Assembly: GCA_044226195.1 (NCBI GenBank)
Contig: JBGAHO010000018.1
Location: 7,283 to 71,282, forward strand
Source: RPQJ01 sp044226195
GTDB taxonomy: Bacteria > Pseudomonadota > Gammaproteobacteria > Steroidobacterales > Steroidobacteraceae
DNA: 64,000 nt
Reading direction: 5' to 3'
Shown here: piece after piece, positions 41,809-49,907 of the stretch
How the letters are laid out: every line of letters begins with the position of its first letter
Position numbering within the stretch: the stretch's first letter is position 1
Made by a program: the position numbers and the translations under genes
Notes under the pieces: generated by a model
Told to the model about the DNA's origin: nothing
Database searches by the model: none
The model's input: the letters and a program-made list of their open reading frames with translations, nothing else

Positions 41809-42108
41809 ATGGATCGGGCGGCGTTTGCATGGATGGCGTTGCTGGCGGCGAGCCTGCCCGCGGTGCTGCACGCCGATGAGACCTTCCGCTGCAGCGGCCA
41901 GTTGATCGAGCCGGGCATGACCCGTGCCGAGGTGCGCGCGCTGTGCGGTGCGCCGACCCGCGAGGCCGACGAGATCCAGGACGTGCGCAGCAAGGGCCGG
42001 CTCCTCGGCAAGACCACGAGCCATCGCTGGACCTACGAGAACTACAGCCGCGTGCGCGTGCTGGTCTTCGACCAGGACACGCTCAAGTCGATCGAGACGC
42101 CCGAGTGA
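41809..42108 (+). CDS. secreted DUF2845 protein
   Basis: A 99-residue protein with a signal peptide ending near VLHADE, then FRCSGQLIEPGMTRAEVRALCGAPTREAD and YENYSRVRVLVFDQDTLKSIE. This fits the DUF2845 pattern of short periplasmic proteins with two cysteines. Role unknown. A TAAGAT -10-like element lies upstream near 41775. Confidence 0.8.
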   Translation: MDRAAFAWMALLAASLPAVLHADETFRCSGQLIEPGMTRAEVRALCGAPTREADEIQDVRSKGRLLGKTTSHRWTYENYSRVRVLVFDQDTLKSIETPE

Positions 42109-42123
42109 ACGCGGGCCGGCGCG

Positions 42124-43158
42124 TCAGCGCGGCTTGGGCGGCTCGCGGCGACTCGCCCCCTGGAACTCCACCATCCAGCCCGGGTACTCGGCGGGCAAGC
42201 GGCTGACCTCGTCGAGCGCCTTCAGTTCCTCCGCGCTGAGCGTGAGGGCGTGCGCCGCGAGATTGTCGTCGAGCTGCGCCATGCTGCGCGCGCCGATGAT
42301 CACGGAGGTCACCCAGGGCTGGGCGAGCAACCACGCCAGCGCGACCTGTGCCACGGACACCCCGTGCACGGCCGCGATCGGCCGCATCGCATCGATGCAG
42401 CGGAAGGCGCGGTCGCGGTCGACCGGCGGGAAATCGAACGTGGCCCGGCGCGTGCCGTCCGGGTTGCGGCCGTCGCGGTCGGCCTTGCCGGCGAGCAGGC
42501 CGCCGGCGAGCGGGCTCCACACCATCAGCCCGAGCTTCTGGTCCTGCAGCAGCGGCACGACCTCGCGCTCGAGGTCGCGGCTCGCCAGGGTGTAGTACGC
42601 CTGCACGCTCTCGAAGCGCGCCCAGCCGCGGCGATCCGAGATCGCGAGCGCCTTCATGATCTGCCAGGCCGCGAGGTTGCACAGGCCGATCGTGCGCACC
42701 TTGCCCGAGCGCACGAGGTCGTTCAGCGTCGAGAGCGTCTCCTCGAGCGGCGTGAGCGGATCGAAGCCGTGGATCTGGTACAGGTCGACGTGGTCGAGCT
42801 GCAGGCGACGCAGGCTCGCGTCGAGCGCGTTCATCAGGTGGTAGCGCGACTGGCCGCGGCCGTTCGGCGCCTGGTCCATGGCGCCGGTGGCCTTGGTGGC
42901 GATCACCAGCTGGTCGCGCGGCAGCCCGAGGTCCTTGATCGCCTGCCCGAGCAGGGTCTCCGACTGGCCGAACGAGTACACGTTGGCCGTGTCGATGAAA
43001 TTCACGCCGGCCTCGTAGGCGCGCTTCACCTGCGCGGTGACCTCGGCCTGCGGCAGCCCGCCCATCACTTCCCAGAAGCCGGACGCGCCGTAGGTCATGG
43101 TGCCGAGGCAGATCTCGGAGACGTACAGGCCGGTGCTGCCCAGGAGACGGTATTTCAT
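42124..43158 (-). CDS. aldo/keto reductase
   Basis: A 344-residue TIM-barrel oxidoreductase. The catalytic tetrad is visible: Asp56 and Tyr61 in FIDTANVYSFGQSE, Lys89 in VIATKAT and His130 in DLYQIHGFD. NADPH-site residues follow near SVIIGARSMAQLDDNL. It resembles the YajO/Tas-like branch. Substrate cannot be told. Confidence 0.93.
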   Translation of the reverse strand: MKYRLLGSTGLYVSEICLGTMTYGASGFWEVMGGLPQAEVTAQVKRAYEAGVNFIDTANVYSFGQSETLLGQAIKDLGLPRDQLVIATKATGAMDQAPNGRGQSRYHLMNALDASLRRLQLDHVDLYQIHGFDPLTPLEETLSTLNDLVRSGKVRTIGLCNLAAWQIMKALAISDRRGWARFESVQAYYTLASRDLEREVVPLLQDQKLGLMVWSPLAGGLLAGKADRDGRNPDGTRRATFDFPPVDRDRAFRCIDAMRPIAAVHGVSVAQVALAWLLAQPWVTSVIIGARSMAQLDDNLAAHALTLSAEELKALDEVSRLPAEYPGWMVEFQGASRREPPKPR

Positions 43159-43208
43159 GGAAGATGGACCTCGGCGTTCGGGGGTCGACGGAGCATAGCG
43201 GAGACGAC

Positions 43209-43487
43209 GTGGACGAGGCAGGGGACAGCACGGAGCCGGCGGTTCCGGTCGAAGTGCCGTACGGCGAGCTGTCGCCGGAGGCGCTGCGGGGCGTGATCGA
43301 GGCGTTCGTGCTGCGCGAGGGGACGGACTACGGCGAGCGCGAGGTGGCCCACGAGCAGAAGGTCGCGCAGGTGCTGCGCCAGCTCGAGCGGCGCGAGGTT
43401 CGGATCATGTTCGATCCGGGCGACTCGAGCGTGACGATCGTGCCGGTGGCGGCGAACGCGGGAAGTGGTCGGGATGAGAGGACTTGA
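43209..43487 (+). CDS. yheU: YheU-family (UPF0270) protein with a tRNA-derived C-terminal tail
   Basis: The core VPYGELSPEALRGVIEAF and VLREGTDYGEREVAHEQKV matches E. coli YheU closely. The GTG at 43209 has a GGAG 5 bases upstream; an ATG at 43164 would start 5 bases from the divergent reductase and is less likely. The last residues GSGRDERT are encoded by a copy of the tRNA-Pro 3' end (43465-43508), so the natural end of the gene appears to have been altered by island insertion, or the gene always ran into the tRNA gene. Function of YheU is unknown. Confidence 0.85.
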   Translation: MDEAGDSTEPAVPVEVPYGELSPEALRGVIEAFVLREGTDYGEREVAHEQKVAQVLRQLERREVRIMFDPGDSSVTIVPVAANAGSGRDERT

Positions 43488-43508
43488 TTCTCCGACACCT
43501 GTGTCCCG
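43465..43508 (-). repeat. degenerate direct repeat of the tRNA-Pro 3' end (putative att site, distal)
   Basis: Aligned with 60155-60198, 39 of 44 bases are identical, starting GTGGTCGGGATGAGAGGA and ending GTCCCG, in the same orientation. It covers the CCA end, acceptor 3' strand, T arm and variable loop, and stops in the anticodon stem. This is the segment normally duplicated when integrases use tRNA 3' ends. Three of the five mismatches lie in the T loop region, so it is not a functional tRNA. Confidence 0.75.
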
Positions 43509-43838
43509 CAGGCCGCCCGTCCCGGCCATTGCAGGCAAAAAAGTCCAACAAATACAGCCACTAGTCGATCACCAGAGCGCAACACTGCGCACCTTGGCGC
43601 AGGTGAGGAAGGTGGACTCGGCGCCCTGTCGGCCACGAACCGGATGCGGGGCAGCCCGAGCCTGGCGTCGCCAGATCGTTTCAGGAATTCGCTGTCAGGG
43701 CCGGCGTCGAGATCCCGAACTGCGGGGTCGACAGTGAGCGTGTCAAGCAGGCCAGACGACCCGGCGCAGGCTCGCCGATGCGGGCGGCAGGCTGACCGCT
43801 CGCGGCCCGGCCATCCCTGGCCGAAGCGGCGGGTCGCC
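43509..43838. other. non-coding stretch at the left island end
   Basis: About 330 bases with no convincing gene. It includes an A-rich patch (43537-43555) near the repeat. I see no integrase remnant, promoter or clear repeat here. It may be decayed mobility-gene DNA. Confidence 0.4.
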
Positions 43839-44408
43839 TCAGCGCGTCGCTTGCGCCACCCGTGCGGGCAGCTTCTTCAGTCGGAACGCAACGCCGATGA
43901 GCAGCGCGCCGTAGACGATAGCGAATGCTGCGATGATCCACAGCACGGCCAGCGCGCCGCTGCCCGGACTGGCGATCATCATGCCACCGAAGAGCACCGA
44001 CAGCGCGCCCGACAGGATCAGCAGCCATTCGTTGGGGATCTCCTTGCGCACACGGATCGCCGTGACGATCTGCAGCGCGCCGGTGACGATCGCCCACGCC
44101 GCGATCAGCATCAGCAGCGCGAGCGCGGTGAACGCCGGTGTGACGAACGTGTAAAGGCCGGCGGCAATGCCGAGTACGCCGATCAGCACGGACGGCCACA
44201 TCGGTGTGCCGCTGTCTCGCGCCTGCCAGCCAAGCCACAGCGCGGAAACGCCGTCGACGAACGCAAACGCGCCCCAGGCCAGTGCGAGTGAAACCAGGGT
44301 CACACCCGGCCAGACGCACGCAAAGACGCCGAAGGCGATGGCGGCGAGGCCGCGCAGCAGCAGCAGCCACCAGTTCTGTCCAAGGGTATTCAGAAAAGGC
44401 AGTTCCAT
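43839..44408 (-). CDS. HdeD-like (DUF308) membrane protein
   Basis: A 189-residue protein with six hydrophobic helices and the HdeD pattern: NWWLLLLRGLAAIAFGVFACVWPG, FVDGVSALWLG, GLYTFVTPAFTALALLMLIAAWAIVTGALQI and a GGMMIASPGSGALAVLWIIAAFAIVYG repeat. E. coli HdeD is tied to acid resistance at high density; bacterial homologues are mostly uncharacterised. Good GGAGG site before the ATG. Confidence 0.88.
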   Translation of the reverse strand: MELPFLNTLGQNWWLLLLRGLAAIAFGVFACVWPGVTLVSLALAWGAFAFVDGVSALWLGWQARDSGTPMWPSVLIGVLGIAAGLYTFVTPAFTALALLMLIAAWAIVTGALQIVTAIRVRKEIPNEWLLILSGALSVLFGGMMIASPGSGALAVLWIIAAFAIVYGALLIGVAFRLKKLPARVAQATR

Positions 44409-44458
44409 GGGGACCTCCGCTCACCCCGTCGTACGCGCCGGCGTGCGCCTGCGCAGTC

Positions 44459-45781
44459 TCAGGCGGGCAGGGGACCGGCGCGCAGGCGCTTCGCCATCTT
44501 CGTCGCTGTTGGCACGGCGTGCGCGTAGTAGCGCTTGAGTCCCGCGCACAGGTAGTTGAGCCCCGGCTCGCCGTCGGGCGTGCGCAGCAGCCGATTTTTC
44601 GGGCACTCGCCCCAGCAGTCGCTCAAGTACGCGCACTGCCTGCAATAGGCGGGCAGCGTCTCCGACTTCGCGTAGCCGAACCGCACCTGGTCCGGCGCAA
44701 ACACCATGTCGCCGAGCGAGCGCTCGCGGACGTTGCCCAGCCGGTACTCCGGGTAGACGTAGTGGTCGCAACTGTAGACCGTGCCGTCGTGCTCGAGCGC
44801 CACGCCCTTGCCGCAGATTTCGCTGTGGACGCACACCTGCGACGGCAGTCCCATGTGCTGGGCGACCAGAGTCTCGCAGAGGTTGACCAGCACCTTGCCC
44901 ACGTCGCGGGCCTGCCACTCGTCCCAGACCTTGCAGAGGAACGATCCGTACTCCTCGGCCACGACCGACCACGGCGTCACGACCGACTCTGGATGGTCGG
45001 GGTGGCAGCGCGGATCGCCGAGCGTGGGCAGCGAGGCCAGGTTCCACTTCCCCGGCGCCACCTGCTCGAAACCCTTCAGTTCGACGATCGGGATGAACTG
45101 CAGGTAGGTCGAGCCCAGTTCGCGTCGCAGGAAGCGGTACACGTCGAGCGGCCGCGACGCGTTGTAGCGGTGAACGCAGGTGAGCGTGTTGTAGCGCACC
45201 CCGAACCTCCGCAGCGTGTGCGCCGCGTTGCAGACCGCATCGAACGTCGGCTCGCCGTGCTTGGTGATGCGGTAGTGGTCGTGGATCTCGCGCGGGCCGT
45301 CGACGCTCAGTCCGACCAGGAAGTTGTGCGCCTTCAGGAAGCGCGCCCAGTTCTCGTCGAGCAGCGTGCCGTTGGTCTGCAGGTCGTTCTCGATCCGCTG
45401 GCCGGGCTTCGCGTGCTTCTTCTGCAGCGCGACGACCTTCTCGAAGAACCCGAGCCCCATCAGCGTGGGTTCGCCGCCCTGCCACGAGAACACGACCTCG
45501 TCGGCGGTGACGCTCGCAATGTAGTTGCGGACGAAGCGTTCGAGGACCTCGTCCGTCATGTGGCCGGCCCCGGGCCCGCCAGGCAGTTCGCGCTTGCTCA
45601 GGTAGAAGCAGTAGGTGCAGTCGAGGTTGCAGGCCGAGCCCGCAGGCTTGGCCATGACGTGAAAGCGCCGCTGCGCCTTGTCGCCCAGCCACTGCGGCGC
45701 GTGGTACTTGTCGAGGGTCGAGTCGCTGCTCAAGGTGTCGCTCCAGCGTCCCGTCGACGCGTCGGCGCGTGACGCCGTCAA
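44459..45781 (-). CDS. anaerobic sulfatase-maturing enzyme (radical SAM/SPASM)
   Basis: The anSME family converts an active-site Cys or Ser of sulfatases into formylglycine without oxygen. The 440 residues have the radical SAM motif CNLDCTYC (Cys51, 55, 58) in KPAGSACNLDCTYCFYLSK, then QGGEPTLMG and LQTNGTLLDENW. The C-terminal SPASM region carries many cysteines (CVHSEICGKG, CDHYVYPEY, YCRQCAYLSDCWGECPKNR) for two further 4Fe-4S clusters. Both sulfatases downstream carry a Cys at the target position, so they are the obvious clients. The length and cysteine spacing are complete. Confidence 0.95.
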   Translation of the reverse strand: MTASRADASTGRWSDTLSSDSTLDKYHAPQWLGDKAQRRFHVMAKPAGSACNLDCTYCFYLSKRELPGGPGAGHMTDEVLERFVRNYIASVTADEVVFSWQGGEPTLMGLGFFEKVVALQKKHAKPGQRIENDLQTNGTLLDENWARFLKAHNFLVGLSVDGPREIHDHYRITKHGEPTFDAVCNAAHTLRRFGVRYNTLTCVHRYNASRPLDVYRFLRRELGSTYLQFIPIVELKGFEQVAPGKWNLASLPTLGDPRCHPDHPESVVTPWSVVAEEYGSFLCKVWDEWQARDVGKVLVNLCETLVAQHMGLPSQVCVHSEICGKGVALEHDGTVYSCDHYVYPEYRLGNVRERSLGDMVFAPDQVRFGYAKSETLPAYCRQCAYLSDCWGECPKNRLLRTPDGEPGLNYLCAGLKRYYAHAVPTATKMAKRLRAGPLPA

Positions 45782-45978
45782 CAGTACGCCGTCCCGTGGC
45801 GAGAAACCGTCTCAATCTAGGGGAGGGCGCGGCCGAACCGGTATCCGTAGACGGCGCAACACGACTGCGGCGTCGATGGCCCGAACGGGTCACCCGCGTG
45901 GCCCCCAAGCCCCACGCTGGAAGTGCAGCGGCGGGGGAGAATCGGCCGCATGACCGTGCGTAGCATTCGGAGGGAGTG

Positions 45979-46422
45979 ATGCCCGCCATGCCGGATACCC
46001 AGGCAAGCGGTACAGGCACCGCGCAACCGGTGCAGGACCGGACGGACCTGGCCCGGTATCGCACGAAACTCGCACTGGACCGAACGACGCTGGCGTGGAT
46101 CCGAACAGCGCTGTCCCTGACGACGTTCGGCTTCGGCACCGTCGGATTCTTCCGGACGCTTCGGGAAAAGGCGCCCACGGCACTCAACGTCCAGGCCCAC
46201 GAGGGCGCGATCACGTTCGGTGTCGCCCTCATCGTCATCGGCACGATCGCCTCGGCGCTGGTAGCCGTGGCACACGGATCGTCACTGCGCAGGCTCGAGC
46301 GCAACGAGACGCCGGTCGTGGGCACGTGGTCGCTGAGCATTGCGCTGTCATGGCTGCTGGCCATCCTCGGACTCGTGTCGCTCTGGCTGATGTTCGGCAT
46401 CGGGCGTGGCGCGCGCGGGTAG
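45979..46422 (+). CDS. YidH-family (DUF202) membrane protein
   Basis: The ATG at 45979, 6 bases after a GGAG site, gives 147 residues; a GTG one codon upstream is possible. The DUF202 signature is RTKLALDRTTLAWIRTALSL, followed by three membrane helices. Family members are small inner-membrane proteins of unknown function, sometimes next to stress genes. It is divergent from the sulfatase maturase. Confidence 0.85.
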   Translation: MPAMPDTQASGTGTAQPVQDRTDLARYRTKLALDRTTLAWIRTALSLTTFGFGTVGFFRTLREKAPTALNVQAHEGAITFGVALIVIGTIASALVAVAHGSSLRRLERNETPVVGTWSLSIALSWLLAILGLVSLWLMFGIGRGARG

Positions 46423-46656
46423 CCTGCAGGCGAGCCATGGTGTTTCGTTGCGGTTCATCACGCGGGAACCGCAGACGCGCGTGTTTCTCGACGGCGCCCA
46501 TTTCGGGTGGAGTTGACCCGCGAATTCAGGGTGCTCGGGCACACGGTCGTGCCGTTTCTCGATGACGAGCGGTTCCAGAACACCCGGTACGATGGCTGGA
46601 CACGAGCGCTGGCCCTGTCTGGCCCCGAAGTCACGGTCAACCAGAAGTTCCGTTGA
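46423..46656 (+). pseudogene. possible remnant of an outer-membrane protein gene
   Basis: An open frame without start codon runs in the same phase as the YidH gene after its stop. Its last 49 codons, VELTREFRVLGHTVVPFLDD to EVTVNQKFR, look like the end of a DUF2490-type or similar beta-barrel protein. The upstream part is not convincing. The rest of 46657-46728 shows nothing. This is a weak call. Confidence 0.25.
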
Positions 46657-46728
46657 ACTGCGGTCAGCCCGGCACCAAGGGCTTGCACCATTGACGCTGG
46701 ATCCGTCGTTCGGGTTAAGTCTCGTCCC

Positions 46729-48615
46729 GTGACGTTCGAGTTCGGCAAGTCGATTCGGGCAGGGGCGATGGCTGCGCTGGCGCTGATGCTTGCGTCGGGT
46801 TTCGCTCCCGTGCCGGCCCGTGCGGACGGGATTGCGCCGGACGTCAACGTGCTGATGCTGTACGGCCTCGATCCGTACATTCCCACGTTCCTCGCAATGG
46901 ACAAGGCCATGCGCGAGGACCTGGCACGCACGCCGACGCCCCACATCCTCATCTTTTCGGAATCGCTCGATTCGCAGCGCTTCGCGATGGAGACGCTGGA
47001 GTCGGAGACGGTCGCGCTGTACGCCCGGAAGTACCGCGCGCTGAAGGTCAAGGTCGTGGTGGCGGTGTCGCGGACGGCGCTCGAGTTCTTTCGTCGCCAC
47101 GGCGCGCAACTCTGGCCCGACGCGCGAGTGGTCTACGTCGGTTTCCTCGGCTACGAATTCTCGCCGGCGGACTTGCCGCAAGGGGCGTCGGCCGTGCTGT
47201 CCATCCTGGACGTGGCGGGCACCATCGACATCGCCCGGCAGATGCAGCCCGGATCTCGTCACATCGTCGTGATTTCCGGCTCGTCGGAGGTCGACAAGCG
47301 AGCCGAGCAGCAGGCCCGGAACGCCCTCGCGGGCACGGACGGTCGGTTGACGGTCGAGTACCTGTCGGGCCTGCCGCTGCGCGAACTGGTCGCCCGGGTG
47401 TCCGGGGAGCCTGCGGACAGCATCGTCGTCTACCTGTCGCAGTTCCGCGACCGCAACGGTGGTCCGTACGAGCCGTTCGAAGTGCTGCGCAACGTCGTTG
47501 CTGCTTCGCGGGCGCCGGTCTACGGCGCCGCCGAACCCTTCATTGGACTCGGCGTGGCGGCCGGCAGTGTGTCGTCGTATGCGGACAAGGGGCGGCTCGT
47601 CAGTCGGCAGGTGCGCCGAACACTCTCGGGCGAACCGCTGGATCCGCGTGACGTCGTGCTGCAGGCGCCGAACCGGTGTGTCGCGGACGCGCGAGCCTTG
47701 CAGCGCTGGTCGCTCGATGCCCGGCGCCTGCCGCACGACTGCGAACTGCAGTTCGCGACGGTGCCTACCTGGCGGCAGTACTGGTGGCAGATCGTCCTGG
47801 CACTGGGCGTGCTCGGCGCCCAGGCCGCCCTGATCGTTGCGTTGATCTATCAGCGTCGGCGACGGCAACGGGCGGAGCACTCGGAACAGGCGCACCGTGC
47901 CGAACTTGCCCACGCCGGGCGACTGTCGGTCGCCGGCGAACTCACCGGGGCGATCGCGCACGAAATCAACCAGCCTCTCGGCGCCATCCTGAGCAACGCC
48001 GATGCCGGCGACCTGCTGCTCGACTCGGGCCTCGATCACCGCGCGAAACTGCGCGAGATCTTTGCGGACATCCGACGGGACGACCTGCGCGCCAGCGAAG
48101 TCATCCAGCACCTGCGCGACCTGCTGGGCAAGCACCCCTCGGACCGAAAACCGTTCGACGTCAACGACGTCCTGGCGGACCTCGAGTCGATCATGCGAGC
48201 GGAGGCGCGACGGCGTGGCGTGGCGCTCGAGATGCAGCGGGCGCCCGACGCACTGATCGTGCTGGCGGACCGCATCCAGGTGCAGCAGGTGCTGATCAAC
48301 CTGGTCCTGAACGCCATGGACGCGGTCCAGGCTCAACCCGAGGCCAGGCGAACGGTGACGGTGTCGGTTGCCCGGCACAAGCGCAATGCCGTGATGTCCG
48401 TGGCGGACCGCGGACCGGGTATCGCGCCCGAACACCTGGGAAAGATCTTCGAGTCGTTCTACAGCACCAAGGGCAACGGCATGGGGCTCGGCCTGTCGAT
48501 CACCCGCACCATCGTCGAATCGCACGGCGGGCGGGTGTGGGTCGATGCCACTGGCGACGGTGGCACGGTATTTCGGGCAGAATTGCCCCTCGCCAGCCTC
48601 AAGTCAGCTGCGTAG
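46729..48615 (+). CDS. sensor histidine kinase with periplasmic solute-binding-like sensor
   Basis: A 628-residue kinase starting at GTG 46729. The signal-anchor region is followed by a periplasmic domain to about residue 345 resembling the ABC transporter substrate-binding family PF04392 (VVVAVSRTALEFF, VVYVGFLGYEFS, GSRHIVVISGSSEVD, APVYGAAEPFIGLGVAAGS). A membrane helix (about 352-375), a short coiled linker, HisKA with His411 in GAIAHEINQPLGAIL and an ATPase domain (LINLVLNAMDAV, DRGPGIAP, GMGLGLSI) follow. Such sensors usually bind a small ligand. Its partner is the FixJ-like regulator 10 bases downstream. Confidence 0.92.
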   Translation: MTFEFGKSIRAGAMAALALMLASGFAPVPARADGIAPDVNVLMLYGLDPYIPTFLAMDKAMREDLARTPTPHILIFSESLDSQRFAMETLESETVALYARKYRALKVKVVVAVSRTALEFFRRHGAQLWPDARVVYVGFLGYEFSPADLPQGASAVLSILDVAGTIDIARQMQPGSRHIVVISGSSEVDKRAEQQARNALAGTDGRLTVEYLSGLPLRELVARVSGEPADSIVVYLSQFRDRNGGPYEPFEVLRNVVAASRAPVYGAAEPFIGLGVAAGSVSSYADKGRLVSRQVRRTLSGEPLDPRDVVLQAPNRCVADARALQRWSLDARRLPHDCELQFATVPTWRQYWWQIVLALGVLGAQAALIVALIYQRRRRQRAEHSEQAHRAELAHAGRLSVAGELTGAIAHEINQPLGAILSNADAGDLLLDSGLDHRAKLREIFADIRRDDLRASEVIQHLRDLLGKHPSDRKPFDVNDVLADLESIMRAEARRRGVALEMQRAPDALIVLADRIQVQQVLINLVLNAMDAVQAQPEARRTVTVSVARHKRNAVMSVADRGPGIAPEHLGKIFESFYSTKGNGMGLGLSITRTIVESHGGRVWVDATGDGGTVFRAELPLASLKSAA

Positions 48616-48625
48616 GGCCCGGCCG

Positions 48626-49288
48626 ATGCACGAAATCCCAACGGCGAGGGCGACGACGAACCCAGGGACGGGCCAGGCGCCGCTCATCCATGTGGTCGAT
48701 GACGATCCGTCGATGCGGGGCGCCCTGTTGCGGCTGCTCGATGCCGCGGGCTTCGAGGCCCGCGGCTATGCGACGGCCGGCGATTTCCTGCTGCAACCGT
48801 TACCGAATCGCCCCGGCTGCCTGCTGCTCGACCTGCGCCTGCCGGGCCCCTCGGGTCTCGAACTCCAGGCGGCCATGCAGCAGCGGGCCATCCACCTGCC
48901 CATCGTGTTTCTCTCCGGTCACGCGAGCGTCGAGTCCAGCGTCAGGGCGATGAAAGACGGGGCCGTCGACTTTCTCACCAAGCCCGTGAAGCGCGAAATT
49001 CTCCTCGATGCGATCGAGCGCGCGCTGGAACGCGACTCGACGCAGCGCACGTTCCGCGAACAGCGAAGCCAATTGAGCGCGCGTTTCCATACGCTGACCG
49101 AGCGGCAGCGCGAGGTGTTCGATCTCATCGTCGCGGGCAGGCTCAACAAGCAGATCGCCGACGACCTCGGCGTCGCCGAGCGCACCGTCAAGCGCGAGCG
49201 CGAACAGGTCATGCTCAAGCTCCAGGCGAATTCGGCGGCCGACCTCGGCCGGCTGGCCGAATTGCTGCGGCACCCGGCGACCGGCTGA
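48626..49288 (+). CDS. FixJ/NarL-family response regulator
   Basis: A 220-residue two-domain regulator. The receiver has the acidic pocket VDDDPSM, phospho-acceptor Asp69 in LLLDLRLPG and FLTKPVKRE. A LuxR-type DNA-binding domain follows (TLTERQREVFDLIVAGRLNKQIADDLGVAERTVKRER). It is the natural partner of the kinase just upstream and probably controls sulfatase or porin genes on the island. The target site is not evident. Confidence 0.92.
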   Translation: MHEIPTARATTNPGTGQAPLIHVVDDDPSMRGALLRLLDAAGFEARGYATAGDFLLQPLPNRPGCLLLDLRLPGPSGLELQAAMQQRAIHLPIVFLSGHASVESSVRAMKDGAVDFLTKPVKREILLDAIERALERDSTQRTFREQRSQLSARFHTLTERQREVFDLIVAGRLNKQIADDLGVAERTVKREREQVMLKLQANSAADLGRLAELLRHPATG

Positions 49289-49501
49289 GGTCCGCTGACG
49301 CGCGCTGTCGGCGGCGCGTCGCCGAATCGATTCCCGCCCACGAGAACGCGCCGACCGAATGCCCTTGGCCCTTTGGGGCCAGCACCATGGCCCGATCGCC
49401 CGGTTGTCGCATCGCCACCAGCGCGCGAGCATCCGGTCAGTGACCGTGCAGGTGTGACGGCAGCCCCAAAGCTTGGAACCGCAACGCGGAGACCCGCAGT
49501 C

Positions 49502-49888
49502 GTGACACCCCCTGCCGCAAAGGTCCTGGTGGTCGAAGACGACGACAGCATGCGCGAGGCAATCGACCGTTTGCTCGGGGCGGCCGGCTATTCGTGTGAT
49601 GCATTCGGATCCGCGGATGCACTGCTGGAGCGTGGTGTCGACGTGAAGGCGGCGTGCGTGGTGAGCGACCAGAGATTGCCTGGCATGACCGGCCTCGAGT
49701 TGCTCGCGGTGCTGCAAGAGCGGCACGTCTCGCTGCCATTCATCCTGATCACGGCCCATGACACGCCCGGAATGCGCGAGAAGGCGCTGTCGAGCGGCGT
49801 GTCCGCCTATCTCGCCAAGCCATTTCGCGGCACCATGCTGCTCGATGCCGTGCGAATGGCGGTCCGACCTGTCCAGACCCTGTCTTGA
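49502..49888 (+). CDS. stand-alone receiver-domain response regulator
   Basis: A GTG at 49502 gives 128 residues, essentially one CheY-like domain: VLVVEDDDSMREAIDRLL, phospho-acceptor Asp56 in VVSDQRLPGMTG, and SAYLAKPFRG with the conserved Lys. No output domain. It may be phosphorylated by the kinase at 46729-48615 and compete with or modulate the FixJ-like regulator. The start is uncertain; longer GTG or TTG starts exist in frame. It is 19 bases before the first sulfatase. Confidence 0.82.
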   Translation: MTPPAAKVLVVEDDDSMREAIDRLLGAAGYSCDAFGSADALLERGVDVKAACVVSDQRLPGMTGLELLAVLQERHVSLPFILITAHDTPGMREKALSSGVSAYLAKPFRGTMLLDAVRMAVRPVQTLS

Positions 49889-49907
49889 TCTTACGGAGCC
49901 CACAACG

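Noticed and set aside
46348..48525. A 725-codon minus-strand frame
   Set aside because: Antisense to the histidine kinase and the YidH-like gene.
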